Shown piece by piece: positions 9,998 to 19,057 of a stretch of 64,000 nucleotides of DNA (position 1 is its first letter; each line of letters opens with the position of its first letter). The position numbers were made by a program, and so were the translations under genes. The stretch comes from Erwinia aphidicola (GTDB lineage: Bacteria > Pseudomonadota > Gammaproteobacteria > Enterobacterales > Enterobacteriaceae): the NCBI RefSeq assembly GCF_024169515.1, contig NZ_JAMKCQ010000001.1:3162001-3226000 (forward strand), in the 5' to 3' direction. Below the pieces are notes generated by a model that was not told where the DNA came from, ran no database searches, and worked only from the letters and a program-made list of their open reading frames with translations.

Positions 9998-11044
9998 TTA
10001 TGCTCCCGTCTCACGGAAATGAATATCGCTGACGGCGCGCAGACGTTCTGCCGCCTGCTCCGCCGTTAAATCACGTTGGGTTTCAGCCAGCATTTCATAG
10101 CCGACCATAAATTTACGCACCGTGGCCGAGCGCAGCAGCGGGGGATAGAAGTGCGCGTGCAGCTGCCAGTGGTCGTTGGCGTCATTGTTAAACGGCGCGC
10201 CGTGCCAGCCCATGGAATAAGGGAAAGAGCACTGGAACAGATTGTCATAGCGGCTGGTGAGTTTTTTCAGCGCCAGCGCCAGATCGTCGCGCTGCGCCTC
10301 ACTCAAATCGGTGATGCGTTTAATATGCGCCTTTGGCAGCAGCAGCGTTTCAAACGGCCACGCTGCCCACCACGGCACCACGGCCAGCCAGTGTTCGGTT
10401 TCGACCACCGTGCGGCTGCCGTCTTTTAGCTCGCGTGCGGCGTAGTCCACCAGCATCGGCGCACCGTTTTTGCTGAAATACGCGCGCTGCAGATCGTCTT
10501 CACGCTTCGCTTCGTTAGGCAGGAAGCTGTTCGCCCACACCTGGCCGTGCGGATGCGGGTTGGAGCAGCCCATCGCCGCCCCTTTGTTCTCAAACACCTG
10601 CACCCACGGATAGTGCTGACCGAGGTCGGCGCTCTGTTCCTGCCAGGTTTTCACCACCTCAACCAGCCCGGCAACCGTCAGCTCGGGCAGGGTTTTGCTG
10701 TGGTCGGGGGAGAAGCAGATCACCCGGCTGGTGCCGCGCGCGCTCTCGCAGCGCATCAGCATATCTTCGCTTTCCGGCGCGTCCGGGGTATCGGTCATCA
10801 GCGCGGCAAAGTCATTGGTAAACACGTAGGTGCTGCTGTAGTCGGGGTTTTTATCCCCGGTGACGCGCGTATTGCCGGGGCAGAGGAAGCAGTCAGGATC
10901 GTGCGCCGGCAGTTTATCCTGCGACGGGGTTTCCTGCGCACCCTGCCAGGGGCGTTTGGCCCGGTGGGGTGAAACCAGAATCCACTGATCGGACAGTGGG
11001 TTATAACGGCGATGCGGGTGATCGACCGGATTAAATGTCTGCAT
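9998..11044 (-). CDS. galT: Galactose-1-phosphate uridylyltransferase
   Basis: Exchanges UMP between UDP-glucose and galactose 1-phosphate. The active-site HPHGQVW with its HxH is present, as are the zinc-site residues CLFCPG-like DCFLCPGN and the C-terminal [12 protein letters not shown] place the start at the ATG at 11044 ([15 protein letters not shown]), giving 348 residues as in E. coli, with AGGAACTC just upstream. A longer open frame reaches 11125 but adds a non-homologous leader. This is the first gene of the operon. The usual preceding gene, galE, is absent here. Confidence 0.96.
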   Translation of the reverse strand: MQTFNPVDHPHRRYNPLSDQWILVSPHRAKRPWQGAQETPSQDKLPAHDPDCFLCPGNTRVTGDKNPDYSSTYVFTNDFAALMTDTPDAPESEDMLMRCESARGTSRVICFSPDHSKTLPELTVAGLVEVVKTWQEQSADLGQHYPWVQVFENKGAAMGCSNPHPHGQVWANSFLPNEAKREDDLQRAYFSKNGAPMLVDYAARELKDGSRTVVETEHWLAVVPWWAAWPFETLLLPKAHIKRITDLSEAQRDDLALALKKLTSRYDNLFQCSFPYSMGWHGAPFNNDANDHWQLHAHFYPPLLRSATVRKFMVGYEMLAETQRDLTAEQAAERLRAVSDIHFRETGA

Positions 11045-11135
11045 GTTGAGTTCCTGGTAACCTTTTTTATGCATTTTTTGCTGTGAAGGAAAATAGCACA
11101 GAGTCGCTGCGGAAAGCGTGATCAAGTCTGTATAA

Positions 11136-11151
11136 ATGGAATCGTTTACAC
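11136..11151 (-). promoter_or_regulatory. GalR/GalS operator upstream of galT
   Basis: On the minus strand GTGTAAACGATTCCAT matches the GalR consensus GTGnAAnCGnTTnCAC at all but the last base. It equals the E. coli external gal operator at 15 of 16 positions. It lies about 95 bases upstream of the galT start, so galactose control has been kept although galE has been lost. I found no convincing second (internal) operator. Confidence 0.8.
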
Positions 11152-11248
11152 AAGCTGAAAAATCCGAAGTATCAATAAAAGTAGTGCAGGGATGAGGGAT
11201 AACCAGGCAAGGCGGGGGAAATAATGGTAGCGGTTACATCATGATTAT

Positions 11249-11280
11249 GGGCTGACCGAAACAGAAGGTCAGCCCCTACG
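11249..11280. repeat. Palindromic unit with CCCCTACG edge
   Basis: GGGCTGACC and GGTCAGCCC arms with a GAAACAGAA loop, ending in CCCCTACG. It belongs to the window-wide palindrome family. Here the stem reads GCTGACC, where other copies read GTCGACC or GCCGATC. Confidence 0.7.
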
Positions 11281-11297
11281 CGGAACCCTGTAGGGGG

Positions 11298-11426
11298 CGA
11301 CCATTTTTTCCGGTCGCCCCGTGTGGATGATTATCGACGAAGGTAATGACGACCATTTTTTCCGGTCGCCCCGTGCGGATGAATATCGACGAAGGCAATG
11401 GCGACCTTTTTTCCGCTTGCCCCGTT
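11298..11426. repeat. 52-bp tandem repeat, two and a half copies, built on the palindrome family
   Basis: A unit beginning CGACCATTTTTTCCGGTCGC runs 11298-11349 and 11350-11401 with few differences, then a partial copy runs to 11426. Each unit contains a CGACC...GGTCG hairpin plus the spacer GTGxGGATGAxTATCGACGA. The first copy is preceded by GTAGGGG (11290). It lies just downstream of the modF stop and can serve as a terminator. Confidence 0.8.
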
Positions 11427-11430
11427 AAAC

Positions 11431-12900
11431 CTACAATGCCTCTTGCGTATAACGATAGCCGTCGCCGTCGGCCACAAAGCTCAGACGATGGGTAATACAC
11501 TGCGGCGCATCTTCGGCATGGTGGGAGACAAACAGCAGCTGGGTGCGGCCTTCGCCAATCAGCACATCGATAAAGCGGCGTACCAGCAGGCGGTTGATCG
11601 GGTCCAGCCCCTGCAGTGGCTCATCGAGGATCAGCAGCGCCGGATGTTTCACCAGCGCGCGCGCAATCAGCACCAGCCGCTGCTGGCCCCACGACAGATC
11701 GTGGAACGGAGAGTCGGCCAGCGCGCCGTGCATTCCCAGCAGCGCCAGCCACTCGCGGGCCAGCGCCTGCTGACGGTCCGACACCGCCTGATAAATGCCA
11801 ATTGAGTCAAAATAGCCGGAGATCACCACGTTGCGCACGCTGCTGCTGACGCGGTAATCAAGATGCAGACTGCTGCTGACGTAGCCGATATGCTGCTTGA
11901 TATCCCAGATGGTTTCACCGCTGCCGCGACGGCGGCCAAACAGGGTTAAATCGTTGCTGTAACCCTGCGGATGATCGCCGGTAACCAGGCTCAGCAGGGT
12001 CGATTTCCCTGCGCCGTTCGGGCCGACAATCTGCCAGTGCTGGCCGCGATCCACCTGCCAGCTCAGCTGGTTGAGGATCGGGCGATCGTTATAGCAGACC
12101 ACGCCGTCGCGCAGCACAATCAGCGGTGCCCCGGCCGCCAGCGCTGGGATGGCGGCGGCATCGTCAGCTTCCGGCAGCGTCATGCCGGCCAGCTGCTCGC
12201 TGTGCGCCAGCTGTGCCACCAGGGCTTGCGCGAGGATAGCATCACGCGCGCCGACGTGGGTCAGGGTACACTCCGCCAGCACGCCGACGTGCGCGATAAA
12301 ATCGGGGATGTCATCAAAGCGGTTCAGCACCAGCACCAGGGTAAACCCGGGCTGCTGCAGCTCACCCAGCACGCTTGCCAGGTTGGCGCGCGAATCGACG
12401 TCAAGGCCGTCAAACGGCTCATCGAGGATCAGCAGGTCCGGCTGCGCCATCAGCGCCTGGCACAGCAGCGTTTTGCGCGTCTCACCGGTTGAGAGATATT
12501 TAAAGCGGCGCGTCAGCAGGTGCGCAATGCCAAACTGCGTCGCCAGCTGCTGGCAGCGAGCGGGGTCTTTGACCTCTTCCTGAATAATCTCAGCGGCGGT
12601 GCGGCCGGTATCGTCTTCGCCGGGGCTGAGCAGGTCGGTGTTATTGCGCTGCCACTCATCGGAGACCAGCTTTTGCAGCTGCTCCAGCGACAGGCGCACC
12701 GGGCGCTGGTAGTGGCTGCTGACGCTGCCTTTGGACGGCGCCAGTTCGCCGGAGAGCGCGCGCGCCAGCGACGATTTACCGCTGCCGTTAGCGCCGACAA
12801 ACGCCCAGCTTTCACCGGCGTTAAGGGTTAAATCATTCAGGTTCAGGGTTCGGGTATCGCTCAGGCGAAAGATGCCCTGCGTAATTTGCAATGTTGACAT
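11431..12900 (-). CDS. modF: ModF, tandem ABC ATPase linked to molybdate genes
   Basis: A soluble protein of 489 residues made of two ABC ATPase domains in one chain. Walker A motifs are GANGSGKSS (near residue 38) and GPNGAGKST (second half). Signature and Walker B blocks are LSTGETRK with LLILDEPFDGLD, and LSWGQQRL with LLILDEPLQGLD. It corresponds to E. coli ModF (490 residues), whose exact role in molybdenum metabolism is not settled. It follows modE on the same strand with 74 bases between, as in E. coli, and is divergent from modABC. Confidence 0.93.
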   Translation of the reverse strand: MSTLQITQGIFRLSDTRTLNLNDLTLNAGESWAFVGANGSGKSSLARALSGELAPSKGSVSSHYQRPVRLSLEQLQKLVSDEWQRNNTDLLSPGEDDTGRTAAEIIQEEVKDPARCQQLATQFGIAHLLTRRFKYLSTGETRKTLLCQALMAQPDLLILDEPFDGLDVDSRANLASVLGELQQPGFTLVLVLNRFDDIPDFIAHVGVLAECTLTHVGARDAILAQALVAQLAHSEQLAGMTLPEADDAAAIPALAAGAPLIVLRDGVVCYNDRPILNQLSWQVDRGQHWQIVGPNGAGKSTLLSLVTGDHPQGYSNDLTLFGRRRGSGETIWDIKQHIGYVSSSLHLDYRVSSSVRNVVISGYFDSIGIYQAVSDRQQALAREWLALLGMHGALADSPFHDLSWGQQRLVLIARALVKHPALLILDEPLQGLDPINRLLVRRFIDVLIGEGRTQLLFVSHHAEDAPQCITHRLSFVADGDGYRYTQEAL

Positions 12901-12974
12901 TGTTCATTCCATTTTATGCATTACAAAAACATTAGGGGCTTCCTGCTGCTGATTGTCAAACCTGCACCCGGGAT

Positions 12975-13754
12975 TCAGAGCAGCGTCGCGATGATGGCGC
13001 GATCGGCATTAAAATATGCTGTCACCGCCGCGCCCGGCTGCAGTTTTTGCTGGGCAATATGCTGATTGTCCACGGTGGCGCACAGGGTTTCACCGCCGCT
13101 CAGCGCGATGAGGACTTCGCTGTGCGTCTCACCCTGTTCAATCTCGCGCACGGTGCCGGAGAGCTGGTTGTCCGCCTCGACGCGCTGGCGGGACACCTCA
13201 ACCCACGGCGCCTTAATCAGCACCAGCACCTCTTTACCGCTCGTAAGCCTCAGGCGCTCGGCGCTCTGAGCGGTCAGCGCGACCTGCACCCGGGTGACGC
13301 CATCGGCCAGCTGCACGCTGACGTGCTGCTGCACCGGCTGATTGTCGCGGCTGATGATGGTGCCAAAGAACTGGTTGCGCGCGCTGGTCTGCAGGGAAAA
13401 GCGCGCAATCGCGGCTAACAGACTGCCGGGCGCGGGATCCTCCTGCAATACATCAAATGCTCTCTGCTGGATCTGCTCAAGCAGGGCGTACAAATCCAGC
13501 AGGCGCTCTCCCCAGGCGGTCACCTGCGCGCCGCCGCCGCCTTTCCCGCCGGTGGCGCGCTCGACCAGCGTGCGCTCTGCCAGCTGGTTCATCTCATTGA
13601 TGGCATCCCAGGCGCTTTTGTAGCTGATGCCCGCCAGCTTCGCGCCCTGACTGATCGATCCGCTCTCTTTCACCTGGCGCAGCAGTTCAATACGGCGCGG
13701 GTCGGCGAACAGCCGCTGCTGTCGTTTCAGTATCAGGGCAATTTCAGCCTGCAT
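12975..13754 (-). CDS. modE: Molybdate-responsive transcription regulator ModE
   Basis: ModE binds molybdate and represses modABC while activating Moco genes. I take the ATG at 13754 (MQAEIALILKRQQ) with GGAGG in place, giving 259 residues against 262 in E. coli. The longer open frame upstream has no support. The N-terminal winged helix contains GSISQGAKLAGISYKSAWDA, the linker has RATGGKGGGGA, and the C-terminal half has two Mop/TOBE domains that bind oxyanion (SARNQFFGTI and LCATVDNQHIAQ regions). Two ModE boxes are visible in this window (14196 and 31361). Confidence 0.96.
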   Translation of the reverse strand: MQAEIALILKRQQRLFADPRRIELLRQVKESGSISQGAKLAGISYKSAWDAINEMNQLAERTLVERATGGKGGGGAQVTAWGERLLDLYALLEQIQQRAFDVLQEDPAPGSLLAAIARFSLQTSARNQFFGTIISRDNQPVQQHVSVQLADGVTRVQVALTAQSAERLRLTSGKEVLVLIKAPWVEVSRQRVEADNQLSGTVREIEQGETHSEVLIALSGGETLCATVDNQHIAQQKLQPGAAVTAYFNADRAIIATLL

Positions 13755-13909
13755 AGATCCTCCGGGTGATAAGTTTTGGCCGGCGATTGTAGCAGCTACT
13801 GCCGCATTAGAAGCACTGGCAATAAAAAGCGCACGAAAGCACAAAAGGTCAGTGCATTCTTACAGACTACCGTTACAATAACTTTTTTCTTCAGCAAGAT
13901 GAGGCTTCC

Positions 13910-14074
13910 ATGCTGGAATTACTGAAAGGCCTGGCCGTAGCAATTATTATGGTGCCAATCGTGATGGCAATTATTCTCGGCCTGATCTGGGGACTGGGTG
14001 AAGTCTTCAACGTGATCTCGAAAATCGGTCACCGCAGCGAGCATCCCGCGAAGAAAGACCGCATCGTTCAGTAA
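13910..14074 (+). CDS. acrZ: AcrZ, small membrane partner of the AcrB drug efflux pump
   Basis: A 54-residue single-helix protein starting [16 protein letters not shown] and continuing through [17 protein letters not shown]. This matches E. coli AcrZ (49 residues, formerly YbhT) almost residue for residue in the helix, with a slightly longer basic tail (KKDRIVQ). In E. coli it binds AcrB in the inner membrane and alters which drugs the pump exports. It lies between divergent modE and modA, as in E. coli. It is small enough to be easily missed. Confidence 0.93.
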   Translation: MLELLKGLAVAIIMVPIVMAIILGLIWGLGEVFNVISKIGHRSEHPAKKDRIVQ

Positions 14075-14092
14075 CACTGATTGCGCCATTCT

Positions 14093-14123
14093 AAACGCCC
14101 GGACCTCCGGGCGTTTGCTTTTC
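14093..14123 (+). terminator. Terminator after acrZ
   Basis: AACGCCCGG-acct-CCGGGCGTT stem followed by TGCTTTTCT, 20 bases past the acrZ stop. Confidence 0.85.
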
Positions 14124-14195
14124 TATCATCCCACTTCCCGCCGATTAAACTTCTTCCCGCCAATGCCGATATTTACTGTGGCAGAGGGTAATGCA

Positions 14196-14220
14196 TCGCT
14201 ATATCATAAAGTATATAACG
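14196..14220 (+). promoter_or_regulatory. ModE box in the modABC promoter
   Basis: TCGCTATAT and GTATATAACG halves separated by 6 bases form the ModE palindrome, 26 bases before the modA start. It agrees at 21 of 25 positions with the second box before moaA (31361-31385). In E. coli ModE-molybdate represses modABC from an equivalent site. Confidence 0.88.
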
Positions 14221-14245
14221 TAACCCCTGAAACCGGAGAAACATC

Positions 14246-15028
14246 ATGTCTGTAAACTGGAACTCGTGGCTGGCTGCGGCGGCCGTCAGTCTGAGCGTTG
14301 GCGGCCACGCGATGGCGGCCGAGAACATCACCGTGTTTGCCGCCGCTTCCCTGACCAATGCACTGCAGGATATCGCCAGCCAGTATGAGAAAGGCAAAGA
14401 GGTCAAAATTGTCTCTTCTTTTGCTTCCTCGTCAACGCTGGCGCGCCAGATTGAGCAGGGCGCGCCGGCCGATCTGTTTATCTCCGCCGATCAGCAGTGG
14501 ATGGATTACGCCTCCGGGAAGAAAACCATTGATGACGCCAGCCGCTTCACCCTGCTGGGCAACGATCTGGTACTGGTGGCGCCGACCGCGACGCAAGCGC
14601 AGGCCGTTACCATCAGTGAAAAAACCGACTGGAAAAGCCTGCTGAAAGGGCAGCGTCTGGCGGTTGGCGATCCGGATCACGTTCCGGCTGGGATCTACGC
14701 CAAAGAGGCCTTACAGAAACTGGGCGCCTGGCAGCAGGTCTCGCCGATGCTGGCCCCGGCTAACAGCGTGCGTGCCGCCCTGGCGCTGGTTGAACGTGAT
14801 GAAACCCCTTACGGTATCGTGTATGGTTCAGACGCTATCGCCAGTAAAAAAGTGACGGTCGTCGGCACCTTCCCGCAGGCCAGCCACAAACCGGTGGAGT
14901 ACCCGATGGCCATGGTGAAAGACCATAACAGCGCCAGCGTCACCGCGTTCTACAACTATCTGAAAGGGCCGCAGGCCGCAGCCGTGTTCAAACAGTATGG
15001 ATTCTCCCCGTTAACCAAAAGCTTTTAA
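14246..15028 (+). CDS. modA: Molybdate-binding periplasmic protein ModA
   Basis: The periplasmic receptor of the molybdate ABC transporter, 260 residues. A signal peptide ends near AMA-A (residue 24). The mature protein starts with ENITVFAAASLTNAL, where the Ser and neighbouring backbone bind the oxyanion. SSFASSSTLARQIEQGAPADLFISAD and GDPDHVPAGIYAKEALQKLGAW are ModA signatures. CGGAGAAACATC precedes the ATG. It is the first gene of modABC, but a palindromic element of about 94 bases separates it from modB. Confidence 0.96.
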   Translation: MSVNWNSWLAAAAVSLSVGGHAMAAENITVFAAASLTNALQDIASQYEKGKEVKIVSSFASSSTLARQIEQGAPADLFISADQQWMDYASGKKTIDDASRFTLLGNDLVLVAPTATQAQAVTISEKTDWKSLLKGQRLAVGDPDHVPAGIYAKEALQKLGAWQQVSPMLAPANSVRAALALVERDETPYGIVYGSDAIASKKVTVVGTFPQASHKPVEYPMAMVKDHNSASVTAFYNYLKGPQAAAVFKQYGFSPLTKSF

Positions 15029-15120
15029 GCTGCAGCAAGGCGGCAGTTGAGTGAAGCCCCAGGTGCTTACTCAAGTCAGTAACTGGGGTGAATGAGAGCA
15101 GCCAACGCAGCTGCAGTTTA
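15027..15120. repeat. Imperfect palindromic MITE-like element inside the mod operon (modA-modB)
   Basis: The left end AAGCTGCAGCAAGGCGGCAG is the near reverse complement of the right end, which reads CAGCCAACGCAGCTGCAGTT. Inner blocks CCCCAG...CTGGGG and CTTACTCAAG also pair, so the whole element can fold into one long hairpin. Its right end resembles the left end of the element at 19553-19703. From memory, near-identical intergenic elements are common in Yersinia, Serratia and other enterobacteria, but I could not check this. It begins within the modA stop codon. Confidence 0.75.
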
Positions 15121-15136
15121 AAGGATGAAGGTTAAA

Positions 15137-15829
15137 ATGATGTTTCTCAGTGAGCCAGAATGGCAGGCCGTCGCCCTCAGCCTGAAAGTGTCCGTGGTCG
15201 CGGTCGCCTGTAGCCTGCCGTTTGGCATCCTGTTGGCCTGGATCCTGGTTCGTCGCCAGTTTCCCGGCAAAACCCTGCTCGACAGCGTTATCCACCTGCC
15301 GCTGGTGCTGCCCCCGGTGGTGGTGGGCTATCTGCTGCTGCTCGGATTCGGGCGCCGCGGATTTTTGGGGGAATATCTTTATGACTGGTTTGGCTTCAGC
15401 TTCGCCTTCAGCTGGCGCGGGGCGGCGCTGGCTTCGGCGGTGATCGCTTTTCCACTGATGGTGCGCGCCATCCGTCTGGCGCTGGAAGCAGTTGATAGCC
15501 GGCTGGAGCAGGCGGCGCGCACGCTGGGCGCCGGGCGCTGGCGGGTGTTCTTTACCATCACGCTGCCGCTGACCCTGCCGGGGATTATCGTCGGCACCGT
15601 GTTAGCCTTCGCCCGCTCGCTCGGCGAGTTTGGTGCCACCATTACTTTTGTCTCTAACATTCCCGGCGAGACGCGCACGCTGCCGTCCGCCATGTATACG
15701 CTGATTGAAACGCCCGGTGCGGAAGGGGCGGCGGCGCGTCTGTGCGTCATTGCTATCCTGCTGGCGCTGGTTTCATTGCTGCTTTCCGAATGGCTGACCC
15801 GCTGGGGTCGTAAGCGTTTAGGTCTCTGA
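15137..15829 (+). CDS. modB: Molybdate ABC transporter permease ModB
   Basis: The inner-membrane channel subunit, about 230 residues with five or six membrane helices. The EAA loop contacting ModC is seen at [37 protein letters not shown] and [19 protein letters not shown] are near identical to E. coli. I prefer the ATG at 15137 (GAAGG six bases upstream). The ATG at 15125 would have its Shine-Dalgarno directly adjacent. The next ATG at 15140 is also possible. The stop overlaps the modC ATG by one base (TGATG). Confidence 0.94.
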   Translation: MMFLSEPEWQAVALSLKVSVVAVACSLPFGILLAWILVRRQFPGKTLLDSVIHLPLVLPPVVVGYLLLLGFGRRGFLGEYLYDWFGFSFAFSWRGAALASAVIAFPLMVRAIRLALEAVDSRLEQAARTLGAGRWRVFFTITLPLTLPGIIVGTVLAFARSLGEFGATITFVSNIPGETRTLPSAMYTLIETPGAEGAAARLCVIAILLALVSLLLSEWLTRWGRKRLGL

Positions 15830-16887
15830 TGTTAGAACTCGATTTCAGCCAGCAGCAGGGCGACCACACCCTGACGATTAACGCCAGCGTGCCCGCTCAT
15901 GGCGTAACCGCCATTTTTGGCGTCTCCGGCGCCGGAAAAACCTCGTTAATTAACGCCATTGGTGGCCTGACCAAACCGCAACGCGGCACCATCGCCCTCA
16001 ACGGGCGCCTGCTGAGCGATGCGGAAAACGGCGTCTGGCTGCCGCCGGAAAAACGGCGTATCGGCTATGTGTTCCAGGATGCGCGTCTGTTCCCGCACTA
16101 CCGGGTGCGCGGCAATCTGGAATATGGCATGGCGAAGTCGATGCGCGCGCAGTTCGATTCGCTGGTGCGGCTGCTGGGTATTGAAGCGCTGCTGGATCGC
16201 TATCCGTGGTCGCTGTCCGGCGGCGAAAAACAGCGCGTGGCGATCGGCCGTGCGCTGCTGAGCGCGCCGGAAATCCTGCTGATGGATGAACCGCTGGCCT
16301 CGCTGGATCTGCCGCGCAAGCGCGAGCTGCTGGCCTGGCTGCAGACGTTGGCACGCCAGGTGGAAACGCCGATCCTTTACGTCAGCCACAGCCTCGACGA
16401 ACTGCTGCATCTGGCGGATAACGTGATGGTGCTGGATAAAGGTGAGGTGAAAGCCTTTGGCCCGCTGGAGCGCGTCTGGGCCAGCAGCGCGATGCGCCCG
16501 TGGCTGCCAAGAAGCGATCAGAGCAGTATCCTGCGCGTGATGGTGCTGGAACAGCATCCTCACTACCAGATGACCGCGCTGTCGCTGGGCGATCAGCATA
16601 TCTGGGTGAACCGGGTGGATGCCCCGCAGGGTACGCCGCTGCGTATTCGCATTCAGTCGGCGGATGTTTCGCTGATATTAAAACCCCCGGTCAACAGCAG
16701 CATTCGCAATGTGATCCCGGCGAAAGTGGCAGAACTGCTGGAGATTGACCATCAGATCGAAGTCAAGCTGCTGGTGGGGCAGAGCGAGCTGTGGGCGCGC
16801 ATCACGCCCTGGGCGCGCGATGAACTGATGATTAAGCCCAATATGTGGCTATATGCGCAGATCAAAAGCGTGTCGATCACCACCTGA
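15829..16887 (+). CDS. modC: Molybdate ABC transporter ATP-binding protein ModC
   Basis: The ATPase that drives molybdate import, 352 residues. Walker A is GVSGAGKT at 31-38, the signature motif is [16 protein letters not shown], Walker B is [12 protein letters not shown], and the switch histidine is in [10 protein letters not shown]. The last 65 residues form a Mop (TOBE) domain ([13 protein letters not shown] through [13 protein letters not shown]) that senses molybdate. The ATG overlaps the modB stop. The stop codon lies within a strong hairpin (16867-16897). Confidence 0.96.
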   Translation: MLELDFSQQQGDHTLTINASVPAHGVTAIFGVSGAGKTSLINAIGGLTKPQRGTIALNGRLLSDAENGVWLPPEKRRIGYVFQDARLFPHYRVRGNLEYGMAKSMRAQFDSLVRLLGIEALLDRYPWSLSGGEKQRVAIGRALLSAPEILLMDEPLASLDLPRKRELLAWLQTLARQVETPILYVSHSLDELLHLADNVMVLDKGEVKAFGPLERVWASSAMRPWLPRSDQSSILRVMVLEQHPHYQMTALSLGDQHIWVNRVDAPQGTPLRIRIQSADVSLILKPPVNSSIRNVIPAKVAELLEIDHQIEVKLLVGQSELWARITPWARDELMIKPNMWLYAQIKSVSITT

Positions 16888-16897
16888 TCGACACGCT
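16867..16897. terminator. Hairpin spanning the modC stop codon, between convergent modC and ybhA
   Basis: AGCGTGTCGATCA pairs perfectly with TGATCGACACGCT (13 bp, 5-base loop). The second arm contains the modC TGA. There is no good T-run on either side, so it is either a weak bidirectional terminator or a 3'-end RNA-stabilising structure. The last codons of modC are constrained by it. Confidence 0.6.
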
Positions 16898-16901
16898 CTG
16901 A

Positions 16902-17720
16902 TTACAGCACTTCGCGGTAAAGGGTATCGGCAATCCCGCTCTCGAGGTTGGTGCCAATGACGCGTTTCGCCCGCGCTTTGATGGCATCGTCCGCATTGCC
17001 CATCGCCACGCCTAAGCCAACGGTCTCCAGCATGCTGAGATCGTTATAGTTATCGCCGAACGCAATCACCTCGCTCATCTGGTAGCCGTTCGCGGCTACC
17101 CACTGCGCCAGGCGCTTGCCTTTGCTGTTGCCCGCTTTGGCAATATCCACCTGGTCATGCCAGGACCACTCGCAGGCCAGCCCCATTTCAGCTTCAACTT
17201 TTTGCGCGAACTGCTGCAGCGCGTCGGTGTCTGCATGGGACAGGGCAAATTTCCAAATCGATTCAGCACTGCGTGCCGCGTCGGCCAGGCTGTCAACCTG
17301 TAAGAATGTCGGGCGCTGGTGTTCCGGCAGCGACAGTCCCCAGTTAATGGTGCGCGTCACGTGGCCGGTTTCAGTCTGATACAGCATGGCATTATCGACA
17401 TACAGCAGGCCGTGGATGCCCGCGTCGTCCAGCATCTCCACGACGCGCAGCGCCTGCTCCTGCGGCAGCGGATCGCTCTCGAGCACCGTTTTAGTCTGAT
17501 AATCATACAAATAAGTGCCATTACAGCAGATTGCAGGTGTATCGAGCGCCAGTGCCTGATAAAAAGGGTGGATGGCAACGTGATGGCGACCGGTCACGAT
17601 CAGGATTTTTATTCCCGCCTGCTGCGCTTTTTTCAGCGCGGCAAGCGATTCTGGCAGAATGGTTTTCGTCGGGGTTAACAGCGTGCCGTCCAGATCGAGG
17701 GCGATGATGCGATAGCTCAT
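16902..17720 (-). CDS. ybhA: HAD-superfamily phosphatase YbhA (Cof type)
   Basis: A cytoplasmic sugar-phosphate phosphatase of the Cof/type IIB HAD class. E. coli YbhA (also called Cof-like BipA) dephosphorylates pyridoxal phosphate and sugar phosphates in vitro. I start it at the ATG at 17720 (MSYRIIALDLDGTLLTP), giving 272 residues, the E. coli length. The longer frame upstream is not supported. Motif I is DLDGTL with the nucleophile and acid Asp, motif II is IVTGRHH, and motifs III/IV are GNSKGKRL and AFGDNYNDLSML. It faces pgl in the opposite direction, as in E. coli. Confidence 0.94.
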   Translation of the reverse strand: MSYRIIALDLDGTLLTPTKTILPESLAALKKAQQAGIKILIVTGRHHVAIHPFYQALALDTPAICCNGTYLYDYQTKTVLESDPLPQEQALRVVEMLDDAGIHGLLYVDNAMLYQTETGHVTRTINWGLSLPEHQRPTFLQVDSLADAARSAESIWKFALSHADTDALQQFAQKVEAEMGLACEWSWHDQVDIAKAGNSKGKRLAQWVAANGYQMSEVIAFGDNYNDLSMLETVGLGVAMGNADDAIKARAKRVIGTNLESGIADTLYREVL

Positions 17721-17835
17721 GTGCGATTCCGTGACTCGAAGTAAGCCAGTAAGTGTACACCTTGTGACGCCAGCTTTAAAACTGGCGGTGCAATAATCCA
17801 TTCACCTGATATCCCGTTCAGAACAAGGAGCATTC

Positions 17836-18828
17836 ATGAAACAAGTTGTTTATACCGCCAGCCCGGAAAGCCATCAGATCCACGCCTGGCAGTTGCATGA
17901 TGACGGCGCACTGACGCTGCTGCAGGTGGTTGATGCACCGGGCCAGGTTCAGCCAATGGTGGTCAGCCCGGACAAAGCGTTTCTGTATGTGGGCGTGCGC
18001 CCGGATTTCCGCGTGGTGGCCTATCAGATTGATGCCGAAGGTAAGCTGAAAGAAGCCGGCCATGCGCCGCTGCCTGGCAGCCCGACGCATATTTCTACCG
18101 ACCGTAACGGGCGCTTTATTTTCGTGGGTTCCTATAACGATGCCTGCGTCAGCGTCAGCCCGATTGCTGCCGATGGCCTGCCGGGTGCGCCGCTGGAGGT
18201 GGTGAAAGGGCTGGAAGGCTGCCACTCTGCCAATATCGATCTCGGTAACAACACGCTGTTTGTTCCGGCGCTGAAGCAGGACCGCATCTGCCTGTTTACG
18301 CTGGGTGAAGACGGCAAGCTGACGGCACGCCCGCAGGCGGAAGTCAGCACCACCAAAGGTGCCGGTCCGCGCCATATGGTGTTCCACCCGAACCAGCGTT
18401 ACGCCTACTGCGTCAACGAACTGGACAGCAGCGTCGACGTCTGGGACATCAGCGCCAGCGAAGTGCAGAAGGTGCAGAGCCTGGATATGATGCCGGAAGG
18501 CTTCAGCGACACGCGCTGGGCGGCAGATATTCATATCACCCCGGATGGTCGCCATCTGTACAGCTGTGACCGTACCGCCAGCATGATTACCGTGTTCAGC
18601 ATCAGCGCCGACGGCGCGGCGTTAACGATTGAAGGCTATCAGCCAACCGAAACCCAGCCACGCGGTTTTAATATCGATCGCAGCGGCCAGTATCTGGTGG
18701 CGGCAGGGCAGAAGTCGCATCATATTGAGGTGTACAAAATCACTTCCGATCGTGGCCTGCTGCAGCCGCTGGCGCGCTACGCAGTTGGTCAGGGCCCGAT
18801 GTGGGTGGTGATTCACTCACTGGCTTAA
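17836..18828 (+). CDS. pgl: 6-phosphogluconolactonase (beta-propeller type)
   Basis: Hydrolyses 6-phosphogluconolactone in the oxidative pentose phosphate pathway. The 330-residue protein is the YbhE seven-bladed beta-propeller type, not the NagB-like type. Repeating blade motifs such as [35 protein letters not shown] and [13 protein letters not shown] are visible. The conserved active-site region [10 protein letters not shown] is intact. AAGGAG lies seven bases before the ATG. Confidence 0.95.
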   Translation: MKQVVYTASPESHQIHAWQLHDDGALTLLQVVDAPGQVQPMVVSPDKAFLYVGVRPDFRVVAYQIDAEGKLKEAGHAPLPGSPTHISTDRNGRFIFVGSYNDACVSVSPIAADGLPGAPLEVVKGLEGCHSANIDLGNNTLFVPALKQDRICLFTLGEDGKLTARPQAEVSTTKGAGPRHMVFHPNQRYAYCVNELDSSVDVWDISASEVQKVQSLDMMPEGFSDTRWAADIHITPDGRHLYSCDRTASMITVFSISADGAALTIEGYQPTETQPRGFNIDRSGQYLVAAGQKSHHIEVYKITSDRGLLQPLARYAVGQGPMWVVIHSLA

Positions 18829-18862
18829 TGCCCGTAGCGGTCAGGCATGCTAGGGGATCGCT

Positions 18863-19026
18863 GTAGGGGCGGGTCATGACCCGCCCGGTCCAGGCATGCC
18901 TGGACCCTACGTTAATTCTCGAACATTCATGACAGATCCACGCATGCCTGGAGCCTGGGTTAATTCTCTCATCAGGCAGCGGCGCAACGAAAAAGGGGCG
19001 GACCCAAACAGCGGTCCGCCCCTACA
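18863..19026. repeat. Cluster of palindromic units between pgl and ybhB
   Basis: Three kinds of unit follow each other. First, 18863-18911 has GTAGGGG, then GCGGGTCATGACCCGC, then GTCCAGGCATGCCTGGAC and CCCTACG. Second, a diverged direct repeat of the CATGCCTGGA...TTAATTCTC part lies at about 18939-18970. Third, a GGGGCGGACCC...GGTCCGCCCCTAC unit lies at 18996-19026. No gene is present in these 229 bases. Confidence 0.75.
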
Positions 19027-19057
19027 GGTCTTAAGCCAACCCGTCCATCCAGCTTAA

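Larger units (their letters stand above)
11045..11430. other. galT-modF intergenic region, site of missing galE
   Basis: In E. coli galE lies between galT and modF. Here the 386 bases hold the galT leader with its GalR operator, an AT-rich stretch to about 11240, one palindromic unit (11249-11280) and a 52-bp tandem array (11298-11426). I see no remnant of galE coding sequence in any frame. Confidence 0.75.

Noticed and set aside
11045..11125. N-terminal extension of galT to 11125
   Set aside because: The ATG at 11044 has a Shine-Dalgarno and gives the exact family length. The extension covers the leader and promoter region.
11298..11426. CRISPR array or origin iterons
   Set aside because: Only two and a half copies, each containing a palindrome of the dispersed family. 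No spacers and no replication gene nearby.
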